A stretch of 64,000 nt of DNA, from the NCBI GenBank assembly GCA_947462815.1, contig CANHQR010000005.1, positions 25,041 to 89,040 on the forward strand. Direction: 5' to 3'. The DNA is from Pseudobdellovibrionaceae bacterium (GTDB lineage Bacteria > Bdellovibrionota > Bdellovibrionia > Bdellovibrionales > JAMPXM01). The translations under genes were made by a program, and so were the position numbers. The notes below the pieces were generated by a model. The model made no database searches. It was given only the letters and a program-made list of their open reading frames with translations, and was not told where the DNA came from. Below, one piece after another: positions 53,913 through 62,705 of the stretch (the stretch's first letter is position 1; the number at the start of each line of letters is the position of its first letter).

Positions 53913-54801
53913 GGTAACTGGACCTCAGACCCGTTGGTTGGCGAGAGTTTCGCTATTTCGGCGAGTGGCATCTTTGATTCTAATTGTCTGGTTCAGTTCG
54001 GGATGTGCGAACAAAGACCGCGGCGAACTACCCACTGCAAAAGCCGAAATCGGGGATCTTCATCAGACAGTGGCGATCAGCGGTACGGTCAAAGCCAAGC
54101 GCGAGAGCTTTTTGCCCGCACCCTACGCGGGTTATGTACGCAAACTCTTTGTTGAGGTCGGAAGTCGAGTCAAAAAGGGCGATCCGTTGATCACGATCAC
54201 AGCCAACCTTTCGCCTGAGGAAGTGGGTTTTCCGATGCGTGCCGCTTTTGATGGTATGGTCAGTCAGGTGCTGCGCTCCGAGGGTGACTACGTCACCAAC
54301 TCAGGCAATGAATCTCGCCTCATTAAGCTCGAAGACCGAAGTCAGATGCAGATTGAGTCCGATGTACCCGAGGCGGATTTCACGAAGGTGAAGATTGGGC
54401 AAAAGGCGCGCATTCGAGTCAATGCGATCCAGGGCTTGGAGTTTGACGGCGAGATTGTTCAAATCTTTCAGTCGGCCCGCGAGGCTGATAACTCCTGGGA
54501 TCGCAAGGGCGGAAGCTTTCCGATTCGCATTCAGTTAAAGAATCCGACTCCTGAAGTCGTCTCCGGACTTTCGAGCGTCGTGGAGATTCGAGTCGCGTCT
54601 CGGGAAAAGGTGTTGCGCTTGCCCCAGGAGTTCGTACTTCGCGAACAAGGAAAGTTTGCCGTCATCAAAAAGAAAAACAATGAACGTGTTGAAGTTAAAA
54701 CCGGTCTTCGCACGGAAAGCTTTATCGAAATCACCGAAGGCCTCAAAGCCGGCGATGAAGTTGTGTTCCCTCTCGCAAAAGAAGCGGGAGACGCGAACTG
54801 A
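53896..54801 (+). CDS. Periplasmic adaptor (HlyD/MacA-like membrane fusion protein), lipoprotein
   Basis: 301 residues. A signal with lipobox FSSGC (about 31-35) anchors it in the inner membrane. A split lipoyl domain (TVAISGTVKAKRESFLPAPY, GYVRKLFVEVGSRVKKGDPL, RAAFDGMVSQVLRSEGDYVT) encloses almost no coiled-coil hairpin, so it is unusually short. Beta-barrel (LEDRSQMQIESDVPEADFTK VKIGQKARIRVN) and membrane-proximal (QGKFAVIKKKNNERVEVKTG) domains follow. GGGGAG lies 9 bases before the ATG. The lack of a hairpin raises the question of how it reaches TolC. One-base overlap with the ABC gene. Confidence 0.9.
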   Translation: MKYVRKVTGPQTRWLARVSLFRRVASLILIVWFSSGCANKDRGELPTAKAEIGDLHQTVAISGTVKAKRESFLPAPYAGYVRKLFVEVGSRVKKGDPLITITANLSPEEVGFPMRAAFDGMVSQVLRSEGDYVTNSGNESRLIKLEDRSQMQIESDVPEADFTKVKIGQKARIRVNAIQGLEFDGEIVQIFQSAREADNSWDRKGGSFPIRIQLKNPTPEVVSGLSSVVEIRVASREKVLRLPQEFVLREQGKFAVIKKKNNERVEVKTGLRTESFIEITEGLKAGDEVVFPLAKEAGDAN

Positions 54802-56975
54802 TGGACTTTCGCGTGGAGCGCCCAGGTGGAGCCGCCCAAAGCTCATCGCCCGGCAATTCGTCGGTTTTGGAGCTGACGGATCTTAAGCTCGACTATGTTT
54901 CGGAAAATCGTAAAACCGAAGTTTTGCGAGGCTTGAGCTTTCGAATTGATTTGAACGCCACCTCGAGCCGAGGCCATAAGATTGCCATCTGTGGCCCGTC
55001 GGGCTCGGGCAAATCGACCTTGCTCTATATTCTGGGTGGTCTGTTAAGACCCACGTCGGGTCGGGTCCGTGTTCTCGGTGAAGAGATTTGGAATTGGGAT
55101 GAAGCTCGACGTGCACGATTTCGCGCCGCGAGTATCGGCTTTGTCTATCAGAATTTTCATCTGTTGCCGGCCTGGTCGGTGCTCGACAATGTGATGTTGG
55201 GAGCGGACTACGTGGCGGCGGATCAGGTGCCGATGCTTCGCGAGCGGGCCATCGGCCTTCTCAATCGTCTGGGATTGAAGGGCTTAGAGTCGAGAACGCC
55301 CTCACAGCTGTCAGGCGGACAAGCCCAACGCGTGGCCATTGCTCGAGCTCTGCTGATGAATCCTCAAGTCATTCTTGCAGATGAACCGACCGGAGCCCTT
55401 GATCCGGCAACGGCGGCTGAAATCATGGGAATTTTCGATGAGATCTGTGCCGAGGGTCGCACGGTGATCCTGATCACTCATGATGAAGGTGTGGCCAACT
55501 CCTGCGAGCAAATCATTCGCCTGAGAGATGGGGTTTTGGATCGATTGGACGAGATCAAATCTTCATCGGTAGATCTTGATGCGAAGCTCGGCACCGTCTC
55601 CACGGCGGATCGAGAAGCGGCTGGGCATATTTCTGCTTCACAGATGGTTGCGAAGGACTCCGCAGTTAGGACTAACCTATTTCAGCACCTGAATTGGCGG
55701 CGAGCCTTCGGCTCATCGTGGAAATTGTTGCGTCGCAATCCGTCGCGCAATTTGCTCACTCTATTTGGTGTGGCGATCGGTGTGGCAGCTGTTCTTTCCA
55801 TGATCACGATCGGGCGCTTCGCTCGCGAGAGGATTCTCGAGTCTTATGATCGTCTCGGTGTGAGAAGCTTTCGTTTGTGGGGATACACCAACTGGAACTT
55901 ACCGATCAGCAAGCCTCTTGAGACCTACTTTCGCGAGTTCAAGGATGAAGAATTGGCGGCTTTGACACGCCTGTTTCCTGATCTTGAGTATTATTCTCCG
56001 ACAGCGAATTTTTGGGGTGCCCAAGTTTCCTACGGTGGCCGGAGTGTGACCGAAGATGTGAATATGGCCGGCGTTAATGAACACGGCATTCGTCTGAACG
56101 AGTTCAGCGTGCTCGCTGGTCGGGGTATTTCGGCCATTGATGTTCTCGAGAGAAACGCGGTTTGCGTGATCGGCTCGGGGATTGCGCGCGAATTGGAACT
56201 GACCCATCTCGACTTCAAAAATCATCAGTCAGAAAAGCCACTCCTGTTCGTCAAGACCGGTCGATTGAACTTCGCATGTCGCGTCGTGGGTCGGCTCGCT
56301 GAGCCGAAGTCGGCCTCGAGCCGCAGGGGACGGTCGGGACAAGAGCTGATTTTGCCGCACTCCTATGTTCGAGCGATTCGAGGCGAGAGTCCGAACTCAA
56401 ACGAAGGCGATTTCAATAACGTCATTTTTGAAGTGCGCGCAGGAGCTGATCCCGAAAAGCTCTCCAAGCATGTCGAACAGTTTTTTAAACAGAAATACGG
56501 GGCCGCGGGTGACTTCCGTGCGAGTGCCAATAATCGCGTGCTCGAGCAGATGCAGAGATTTCTCAAAATTTTCAATGGGCTATTGATCGGCGTCGCCTTT
56601 GTCACCCTCCTTGTCGGGGCGACCGGGGTGACGAACATGATTTTGGTGTCGCTGGGTGAGAGGTTGCGTGAGTTGGGGCTTCGCCGGGCTGTGGGTGCGG
56701 AACCCCGCGACCTCCGGGCCATGGTGATTGGTGAGTCGATGGCGCTTTGTGGATTGGCGGGGATCGTGGGCTTGGTTTCGTCGATGCTTTTACTGCATCT
56801 TGTTCTCTATGGAGTGTCGCTCGCTTTTCCTGATGTGAAGTTCGTTTGGACCTTCGACATTCTGGCGATTTCGATGAGTTTGATTTCGATTCTGTCGGTT
56901 GGGATCGGCTCGGGTCTGTATCCTGCTCTTCGAGCGGAACAACTCGATGTGGTGGCGGCGTTACGGGCGGAGTAG
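54801..56975 (+). CDS. MacB-like ABC transporter: fused ATPase and FtsX-type permease
   Basis: 724 residues. The ATPase is N-terminal: Walker A GPSGSGKST (about 65-73), signature LSGGQAQRVAIARAL, Walker B VILADEPTGALD and switch His in VILITHDEG. After a linker (about 250-300) comes the permease: helix 1 LLTLFGVAIGVAAVLSMITI, a large periplasmic domain (YSPTANFWGAQVSYGG region) and three final helices including FVTLLVGATGVTNMILVSLG with the family motif RLRELGLRRAVGAEPRDLRA. Fusion order and domains match MacB, which exports lipoproteins, toxins or macrolides by mechanotransmission. Together with the two preceding genes it forms a complete tripartite exporter. Confidence 0.94.
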   Translation: MDFRVERPGGAAQSSSPGNSSVLELTDLKLDYVSENRKTEVLRGLSFRIDLNATSSRGHKIAICGPSGSGKSTLLYILGGLLRPTSGRVRVLGEEIWNWDEARRARFRAASIGFVYQNFHLLPAWSVLDNVMLGADYVAADQVPMLRERAIGLLNRLGLKGLESRTPSQLSGGQAQRVAIARALLMNPQVILADEPTGALDPATAAEIMGIFDEICAEGRTVILITHDEGVANSCEQIIRLRDGVLDRLDEIKSSSVDLDAKLGTVSTADREAAGHISASQMVAKDSAVRTNLFQHLNWRRAFGSSWKLLRRNPSRNLLTLFGVAIGVAAVLSMITIGRFARERILESYDRLGVRSFRLWGYTNWNLPISKPLETYFREFKDEELAALTRLFPDLEYYSPTANFWGAQVSYGGRSVTEDVNMAGVNEHGIRLNEFSVLAGRGISAIDVLERNAVCVIGSGIARELELTHLDFKNHQSEKPLLFVKTGRLNFACRVVGRLAEPKSASSRRGRSGQELILPHSYVRAIRGESPNSNEGDFNNVIFEVRAGADPEKLSKHVEQFFKQKYGAAGDFRASANNRVLEQMQRFLKIFNGLLIGVAFVTLLVGATGVTNMILVSLGERLRELGLRRAVGAEPRDLRAMVIGESMALCGLAGIVGLVSSMLLLHLVLYGVSLAFPDVKFVWTFDILAISMSLISILSVGIGSGLYPALRAEQLDVVAALRAE

Positions 56976-57221
56976 AGCCCAAAACCGTCGCCGAAGCGCC
57001 GGGAATCGTGACCTCGGTGGTCCTGTCTTTTTGTTGCCGTCTTCGAGTCGCATCGGGGCTTCTACGGGTCCTCGACGAAATCTTGAATTGTCGATAAGTT
57101 CTGAATCCTTAGGAAAGTCCATTTGGAGGCCTAGTGTCCTATATTGGTATGGGGCGGTGGCCCGAACTTCGCATTCTCAAACTGAACCCGCGATACCAAC
57201 CTTTTGGCGATTTGGGAGCAT

Positions 57222-58832
57222 ATGTCAGGTCGTGCTGCATACACAGATCAATTTTGTATTTTGGCGCGCGCTCCGCTCGGGCTTCTCAATCTAGTTCGAG
57301 GACTACTGCCTCGCGGTCGTGATCTACTGTTCGGTCTATGGCTCTGTTTCGCAATTGGCGCTTGGGGTGGACTGTTTGACGCATCTGAAGCAAGGGCTGA
57401 AATTCGTTGTGAAGCCCTCTTCTGGCCCGCCGAAACTCGTGCCGAAGAGCTTGAACGGTTAACACGCGCGCAGATCATCATGGAGCGAGAACTAACTCCT
57501 GCGGAATCTCGCACCCTTCTCGAGGCCCATCGAATCGGCATGGGTGAAGACGGTCGCAGCGGCCATGAGTCGCGTTTGGGTGAGTACACTTGGTCCCAGC
57601 TTCGGCGGAAGGCCGAACATCTTTTGGAGCGGGGTTTCTTGTGGCCCGAGGTCCGTCGCTTGATGGAGGCCGGAGTCCTCGGTCGAGACCCTGTGCGCAG
57701 TTGGGTTGAGGAGTTACGACTTGAGCCTGGCGAGTCCGTGCTTTTGACGCCACGAGATGGAGGGCTTCCGCATCTCTATCATTTCGTTTCCGAGAGTCTT
57801 GGGAGTTTGAAGTTGAGGGATGTCGATGGGCAGGTCGCCGAAGTTCGATTCGGATCGATTCAAAGTCTCGTCCGTGCGCGACCTTTTTATGCGCGGGGCG
57901 AGCGCGTGCGTGTCCAGTGGGTGGATCAGCAAGGAAAACTCCAGCAAAAGATGGCTCTATTTCAGGCTCTCGAAAACGGCCAGTGGCGATTTCAGGAGAT
58001 CAACTCAGGCCAAGCATGGAGTCTGAGCGCAGAGCTGCTTCGCCGCTCCGTGCAGGCGCGTCGCGGAGGAATCCAAAGACTCGATCCCATATTCTGGAGT
58101 TCGCGTTGGGCACTTCGACGAGTTGAAGATAAAGTTCAGGCGACTTCTTGGCAGGGAGTTTTTCAGGGGATATTTGCCGATGAGACGCCGACTCATTTTA
58201 TTCTTTTACGAGATCGGGTGGTCTTCGAGATTGAAAAGTCGCAAATGATGTCGCTTCAGCGCATTCGCGAGTACAGCGTGCCTCCGCGTGATCCGCGGGA
58301 CTCTAAGACAGAGCGGCCGCAAACAGAAAATCCTTTTGCGCAATCGCGAGGCTCCGAGCGAGGAGGACGAGCGTGGCGACCCTATAGCTGGGAAGATTTT
58401 GCCCGAAAGTCGAACGACGCGAGAGAAAGATCAGGGAGCGCAGACACCTCACATCAGCAGCAGCGGCAGCGAACTAGCGAAGCTGAACCTCGAGTTCGCT
58501 ATCCGAGTCCTCGCGAATTCCTGGCAGCGCCTGAATCCATTCAGCATTCGATCGACTTGAAGGCTCCGGATGTGCAGGTTTGGCGTAGTTGGGTGCTAGC
58601 TCTCCATCCTCATCGTGATCTTCAGGCCGCCGCATGGATTATGGGCTTCCGCGAGTTGAGTCAGGTGAACAAACAAGACTTGAAAAACGCGTATCGCCGA
58701 TTGGCGCGACGACTCCATCCTGATCTAAATCGAGAGCGCCCGGCGCAGGAGCAGACGCAACTTGAGGACCTGCTGAAACAAGTGAACCTCGCCAATCAAG
58801 TTTTGGAGCAAAGTTTATCCGAGCTGAGATGA
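57222..58832 (+). CDS. Exported protein with C-terminal J-domain
   Basis: 536 residues. A long basic head leads into a hydrophobic signal or anchor (LLFGLWLCFAIGAWGGLF, about 37-54) and a probable cleavage site at ASEARA. The middle (about 60-390) is charged with SH3-like strand patterns (ESVLLTPRDGGLPHLYHFVS, RVRVQWVDQQGKLQQKMALF), then a disordered linker rich in Arg/Glu/Gln (~360-430). Residues ~465-530 form a DnaJ-type J-domain: KQDLKNAYRRLARRLHPDLN RERP with the HPD triad near 498-500 and an NLANQVLEQ helix IV. An exported J-domain is unusual because Hsp70 is cytoplasmic. The ATG 57222 with GGGAG upstream is preferred over TTG 57204. Confidence 0.8.
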   Translation: MSGRAAYTDQFCILARAPLGLLNLVRGLLPRGRDLLFGLWLCFAIGAWGGLFDASEARAEIRCEALFWPAETRAEELERLTRAQIIMERELTPAESRTLLEAHRIGMGEDGRSGHESRLGEYTWSQLRRKAEHLLERGFLWPEVRRLMEAGVLGRDPVRSWVEELRLEPGESVLLTPRDGGLPHLYHFVSESLGSLKLRDVDGQVAEVRFGSIQSLVRARPFYARGERVRVQWVDQQGKLQQKMALFQALENGQWRFQEINSGQAWSLSAELLRRSVQARRGGIQRLDPIFWSSRWALRRVEDKVQATSWQGVFQGIFADETPTHFILLRDRVVFEIEKSQMMSLQRIREYSVPPRDPRDSKTERPQTENPFAQSRGSERGGRAWRPYSWEDFARKSNDARERSGSADTSHQQQRQRTSEAEPRVRYPSPREFLAAPESIQHSIDLKAPDVQVWRSWVLALHPHRDLQAAAWIMGFRELSQVNKQDLKNAYRRLARRLHPDLNRERPAQEQTQLEDLLKQVNLANQVLEQSLSELR

Positions 58833-58915
58833 CCTTACAGACGCACCAGTCCATCTTTACCGATGCCGCCTCAGTCGATCGACGAGTATCGGCAGGGAAT
58901 CGCGGTCCTCTTTGG

Positions 58916-61900
58916 TCAGGGCTGGAAAGTTTCGCGCGGGAGAAGGGCTTGATGATCTTGTCCGACTCCGCCCCGGAAAGCTCGTCCCTGGGGTGTGAGT
59001 AGAACCAAGCGCTCTCGGCCAGCACCCTTCACAATGCTGAAGTTTTGCCGCTGGCCCGCAGCGAGTTTCCATTGCGGAGGCAGCTCCGCATAACCTTGTG
59101 CTTCTGGGCGAATATTAAGCGTGAACCACTCGGCTTGTCCCGCGATCAGGAAGTCGTCGGGCTCAATCGCTGAACCAGTTTGCGCCGTCGTTCCGATCCG
59201 CACCTTTAGCGAACCATCTGCTGATCTTGCCAGGAGCGCTATCGGGGCCTCGATGAAAGCAATCGTCGCGAGTCCTTTGCCGTCGAATTCACCGACATTC
59301 AAGACCGCCGGGCGAAAATCGAGCTTCGGTTCTGGGTCTTGAGGTCCGCGCGGCGCTTTGAGTGCTTGTTCGTAGGACTGACGTAATTGTCGGATCAGCG
59401 GCACATCCAAGAGTAGGCTAGCAAAGCGCTGTTCGTTGAAGCCTGCGAGCGAGTCCAATCGAGCTCCGGCAAGTTCTTGGTCCGCGACCTGATCGCCATC
59501 TCGGTCCAGCAACACCGAGAATTCACAGAGATCCCAAGTTGTCATCGGTTCGTACAGCTTCACCGCGACTTCTAGACGATCGCCATCGGCATGCGCTTGC
59601 ACCCGATAGGCCGCAAGTTCCATGTCGCAATATCTCGATCGCGAAGTTTCACTGATGGGGTCTGGCTTGCGTGCGTCTTGCGAGATAAGATTGAAGGGGA
59701 GAACCTCGACGTCCTGAGCCCCGAGGTTGCTGATTTCCAAGTCCACCACGGCACCCGTGGCGTCGGCCGCTGATGTCGATCGAATCTTCAAATCCGAAAC
59801 TTCGATGGGACTGACTTTGGTGAGAATGGCCAGCACGGGTACACGCGCCAACTCCGTGCCCTGTAAGTCGCGGAGCACGGCAAAGCCGAAGGCTTCGTTG
59901 ACGTTCGTCGCGGTCGAGGGGGGCTGCAGCAACGTGAAACGCAGGGCGATCATGCGAGTCTCTTGCGCCTTGACCTCGAAATCGCCAGGGGCTTGAAGGC
60001 GCAAGTTGCCGGTGCTTTCTTCAAGCGTCCAGCGCGCCTTGATGTCAGATTTCAGCGCCCGCACCTGCACATTGCGCAGGATGGTCTTTTGTGATTCCAC
60101 CTGCTGGGGCCCTAGAGAGATCGCCGCCGGTGAGAGGAGTGCGGAGGCATCGAGAGTCTCGATGATTTGCACGCGGCCCGCACCTTGGCGGGCGACGGAG
60201 TAGATCTCGCCCTTTGCTGTGCGAATGGGCTTGGCTCGGTTCATCACCAATGCCTTACGCTGCGCCACGCTCAGATTTGGGAAGGCCTGATGCAACAGCG
60301 CCATCACGCCTGCCATATGCGGCGCTGCCATCGATGTCCCTGACATTTCGACACCCTCATCTCCGAGGCCCATAGCCGCGGACAGAATCTTGGAGCCTGG
60401 AGCCGAGATTTCGGGCTTGATGCGTCCGTCGATTGAACGCGGTCCACGCGATGAAAATCCGGTGATCGTATCAATCAGTTCCGGCTTTTCGATCACCTGC
60501 GCGCTGGTCATTTCTATGCGCAGGGTTTCGGTCCTCAAAAGGGTCTTGAGTTTCTCACCCACGGCCTTGCTCACCATGATGCCCGGAATGTTGAATTTGT
60601 CGGTGTCAGCGCCGCCCATGCGGATGGGTTCGCCCTCTTGATTGTTGAGCATCACCACGCCGATGGCCCCTGCCGCTTCGGCGCGACGAATTTTCTCAGC
60701 AAAAGACACTTGGCCGCGATCGATGATTGCGATTTTGCCTTGGAGATTTGCGGCGACTTCAGCGCTTAGATCTTGAGCGGCTAGGCCAACGTAGAGGCCT
60801 TCGGCGTCCACTTGACCGGAGTCAGCCAAGGCTTTGGTGATTGTGCCTTCAATGGCCTCGACGAGAAATTCAGGCGAGGATTGAGGGAGGATGCGCGAAG
60901 CTCGAAAGCGCCAGTTGGCATCGGCGTTATCCACCGAGGCGGCTACCGAAAGGGCGGCGTCGGCAACGCCGGGAGCGCCGACGATGAAGGGTGTATCGCC
61001 CGAGTTTCCTCCTGAGGCGACCACCGAAGTGCCGCCGCCGGCCAAATTCGCGATGGCCTCATTGTAGAGAATTTGTCCATCGCCAAAGCCTGAGCCGAGC
61101 GACAGATTCACGACGTCCAGGCGATCGCTCGGGTTGCCATCTCCGTTTGGATCCGCGGCGAACTCGAGAGCCGCGACGACCACGGTGTCGTTGGTTGAGC
61201 CCTGGGCGCCAAATACCTTGAGGGCGTAGAGGAGCGCGTCCGGAGCCACACCATCATAAGTCTTTACGCCATCGCCCCGACCGGCGACGCTGCCTGCGAC
61301 GTGCGTTCCGTGTCCGCCTTCATCGATGGGATTGGAGTCCACCTTCGGGATTCGCTTTTCGAAGATGGGCGAAGAGGTATTGTACTCGCTGCCGACAAAG
61401 TCGAGGCCACCGACCACCTTTGCACTGGGGAAGCTCGGGTGGGGGGCTGCAGGATCGACGGCCTTGAATGCATCTGCCGTACCCGTGCCGCCAAACATTT
61501 TGTGTGTATAATCAATGCCGGAATCGATGATGCCGACGCGGAGACCTTGGCCGCGGAAACCCCGCGCATGTGCTTCGAGGGCGCCGATGAATTTGGCCGA
61601 CGTACGATCAAAACTCGACGTCGCCTTGAGAGTGGAATCTGCTTGAGTTCGTTCGACGATCGGTCGGTCGAAATCGACAGCACGTTCAATGCGAGCCACG
61701 CCCGCAACTTGTCCGATCGATTCGAGTAAGGCTGTCGGAGCCACGACCGCAAAGCCGTTCACCACGAATCGGTAGCGGTAAATGACTTTGATTTCCGTGG
61801 ACAGAGCCTGCAGTTTCTTGAGGACTTGATCCTGAGACTCGCTCAAGGCGACAACTTGTTCGGGTGTGGGTTGTGCTTGCTGTGCGAAGAGGGCGGGGGC

Positions 61901-62176
61901 TTCGAGCTTGATCAGGAAATAACTGTGTGTTTCCGGATCTGGCCGTGTGGAGAAAATCTTCCACAGGTCCGTGGGCCACAAGTCTTCGGGTGAGTGCGAT
62001 TGGATGAGTTGGTGTGAGAACTTTTCGGTGATGCGCTCGGGAGAGCAAGCCACGAGCATGGATACCACGGCGAGCGCCGCGACGCTGATCCGGGCCGCTC
62101 GGTGCATCCGCCGGCGCTTGGAAATAGGACTGAACTTCTGACGGATTGAACTTCCACCAAGTTGTTGGTCGAGCAC
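58916..62176 (-). CDS. Giant subtilisin-family (S8) protease lipoprotein with PA domain
   Basis: 1086 residues from GTG 62176 (GGAGGGGG five bases upstream); an ATG at 62107 gives a shorter leader. The signal VAALAVVSMLVAC has an LVAC lipobox. An I9-type propeptide region (SYFLIKLEAPALFAQQAQ...) precedes the catalytic domain: Asp in VGIIDSGIDYTHKMF, His in EGGHGTHVAGSVAG, Ser in SGTSMAAPHMAGVMALLHQA. A PA domain (GKIAIIDRGQVSFAEKIRRA, VVMLNNQEG) is inserted between His and Ser. About 450 C-terminal residues look like Fn3-type beta domains. The catalytic triad is complete. It would act outside the cell or at the surface; predatory or scavenging use is inference. Confidence 0.92.
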   Translation of the reverse strand: MLDQQLGGSSIRQKFSPISKRRRMHRAARISVAALAVVSMLVACSPERITEKFSHQLIQSHSPEDLWPTDLWKIFSTRPDPETHSYFLIKLEAPALFAQQAQPTPEQVVALSESQDQVLKKLQALSTEIKVIYRYRFVVNGFAVVAPTALLESIGQVAGVARIERAVDFDRPIVERTQADSTLKATSSFDRTSAKFIGALEAHARGFRGQGLRVGIIDSGIDYTHKMFGGTGTADAFKAVDPAAPHPSFPSAKVVGGLDFVGSEYNTSSPIFEKRIPKVDSNPIDEGGHGTHVAGSVAGRGDGVKTYDGVAPDALLYALKVFGAQGSTNDTVVVAALEFAADPNGDGNPSDRLDVVNLSLGSGFGDGQILYNEAIANLAGGGTSVVASGGNSGDTPFIVGAPGVADAALSVAASVDNADANWRFRASRILPQSSPEFLVEAIEGTITKALADSGQVDAEGLYVGLAAQDLSAEVAANLQGKIAIIDRGQVSFAEKIRRAEAAGAIGVVMLNNQEGEPIRMGGADTDKFNIPGIMVSKAVGEKLKTLLRTETLRIEMTSAQVIEKPELIDTITGFSSRGPRSIDGRIKPEISAPGSKILSAAMGLGDEGVEMSGTSMAAPHMAGVMALLHQAFPNLSVAQRKALVMNRAKPIRTAKGEIYSVARQGAGRVQIIETLDASALLSPAAISLGPQQVESQKTILRNVQVRALKSDIKARWTLEESTGNLRLQAPGDFEVKAQETRMIALRFTLLQPPSTATNVNEAFGFAVLRDLQGTELARVPVLAILTKVSPIEVSDLKIRSTSAADATGAVVDLEISNLGAQDVEVLPFNLISQDARKPDPISETSRSRYCDMELAAYRVQAHADGDRLEVAVKLYEPMTTWDLCEFSVLLDRDGDQVADQELAGARLDSLAGFNEQRFASLLLDVPLIRQLRQSYEQALKAPRGPQDPEPKLDFRPAVLNVGEFDGKGLATIAFIEAPIALLARSADGSLKVRIGTTAQTGSAIEPDDFLIAGQAEWFTLNIRPEAQGYAELPPQWKLAAGQRQNFSIVKGAGRERLVLLTPQGRAFRGGVGQDHQALLPRETFQP

Positions 62177-62705
62177 GATTCCCCCTCCATGTGAATTCCC
62201 GAAACTTTGATCGCTTGCGGGATGCGGACTTCGCCTTGTCTCGACCTCCACCGCCAATTTCGAGATTCGTAGGATCCAAACGATACACAAGATGTCGAAG
62301 TGGTCGGCCCCTCGGAAGCGAGGCAGCTCGGTTCGCGCGACGTAGAAAAACACTCAGCCTTGGGCCTCGGCAAAGAAAATCTCAAAGGTTCAATGAGAGC
62401 AGGCTCGGTGTTGACCAATCCGCCGTGTTGTCTCGGCACCTTGGGAGATCGACTTGGTGACGGTCTGGCTCCGCGATTGAGAGGTGAAGGATGAAGTTGC
62501 CGAGAAAGCCGGCGGAGATCGGGCGATCGAGGAGCCGAATTGTCACCTCGGCACGGAGGCTCGACGAGGGAACGCGCATTTGAGCTCTTGTCTTGAGGTC
62601 AAAGTGGCTCTTTGCGAAAATTCTTTGTCTTTCGTCGCGGTGCGCTTTAAGTCGCGCGGAAAATCGGATTTAGGAACGCAGCGTTGACAGCTTTGTGGGG
62701 CAAAA
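62177..62705. other. 529-bp divergent intergenic region
   Basis: Between the subtilase (leftwards) and the flavoprotein (rightwards). Short open frames exist on both strands but lack ribosome binding sites and domain-like patterning. Regulatory sites for both genes are expected; I found no convincing promoter, hairpin terminator or RNA gene. Confidence 0.4.

Noticed and set aside
62107..62353. Subtilase starting at 62353 with a longer N-terminus
   Set aside because: The extra residues come before the lipoprotein signal and the start codon there lacks a ribosome binding site; GTG 62176 has a strong one.
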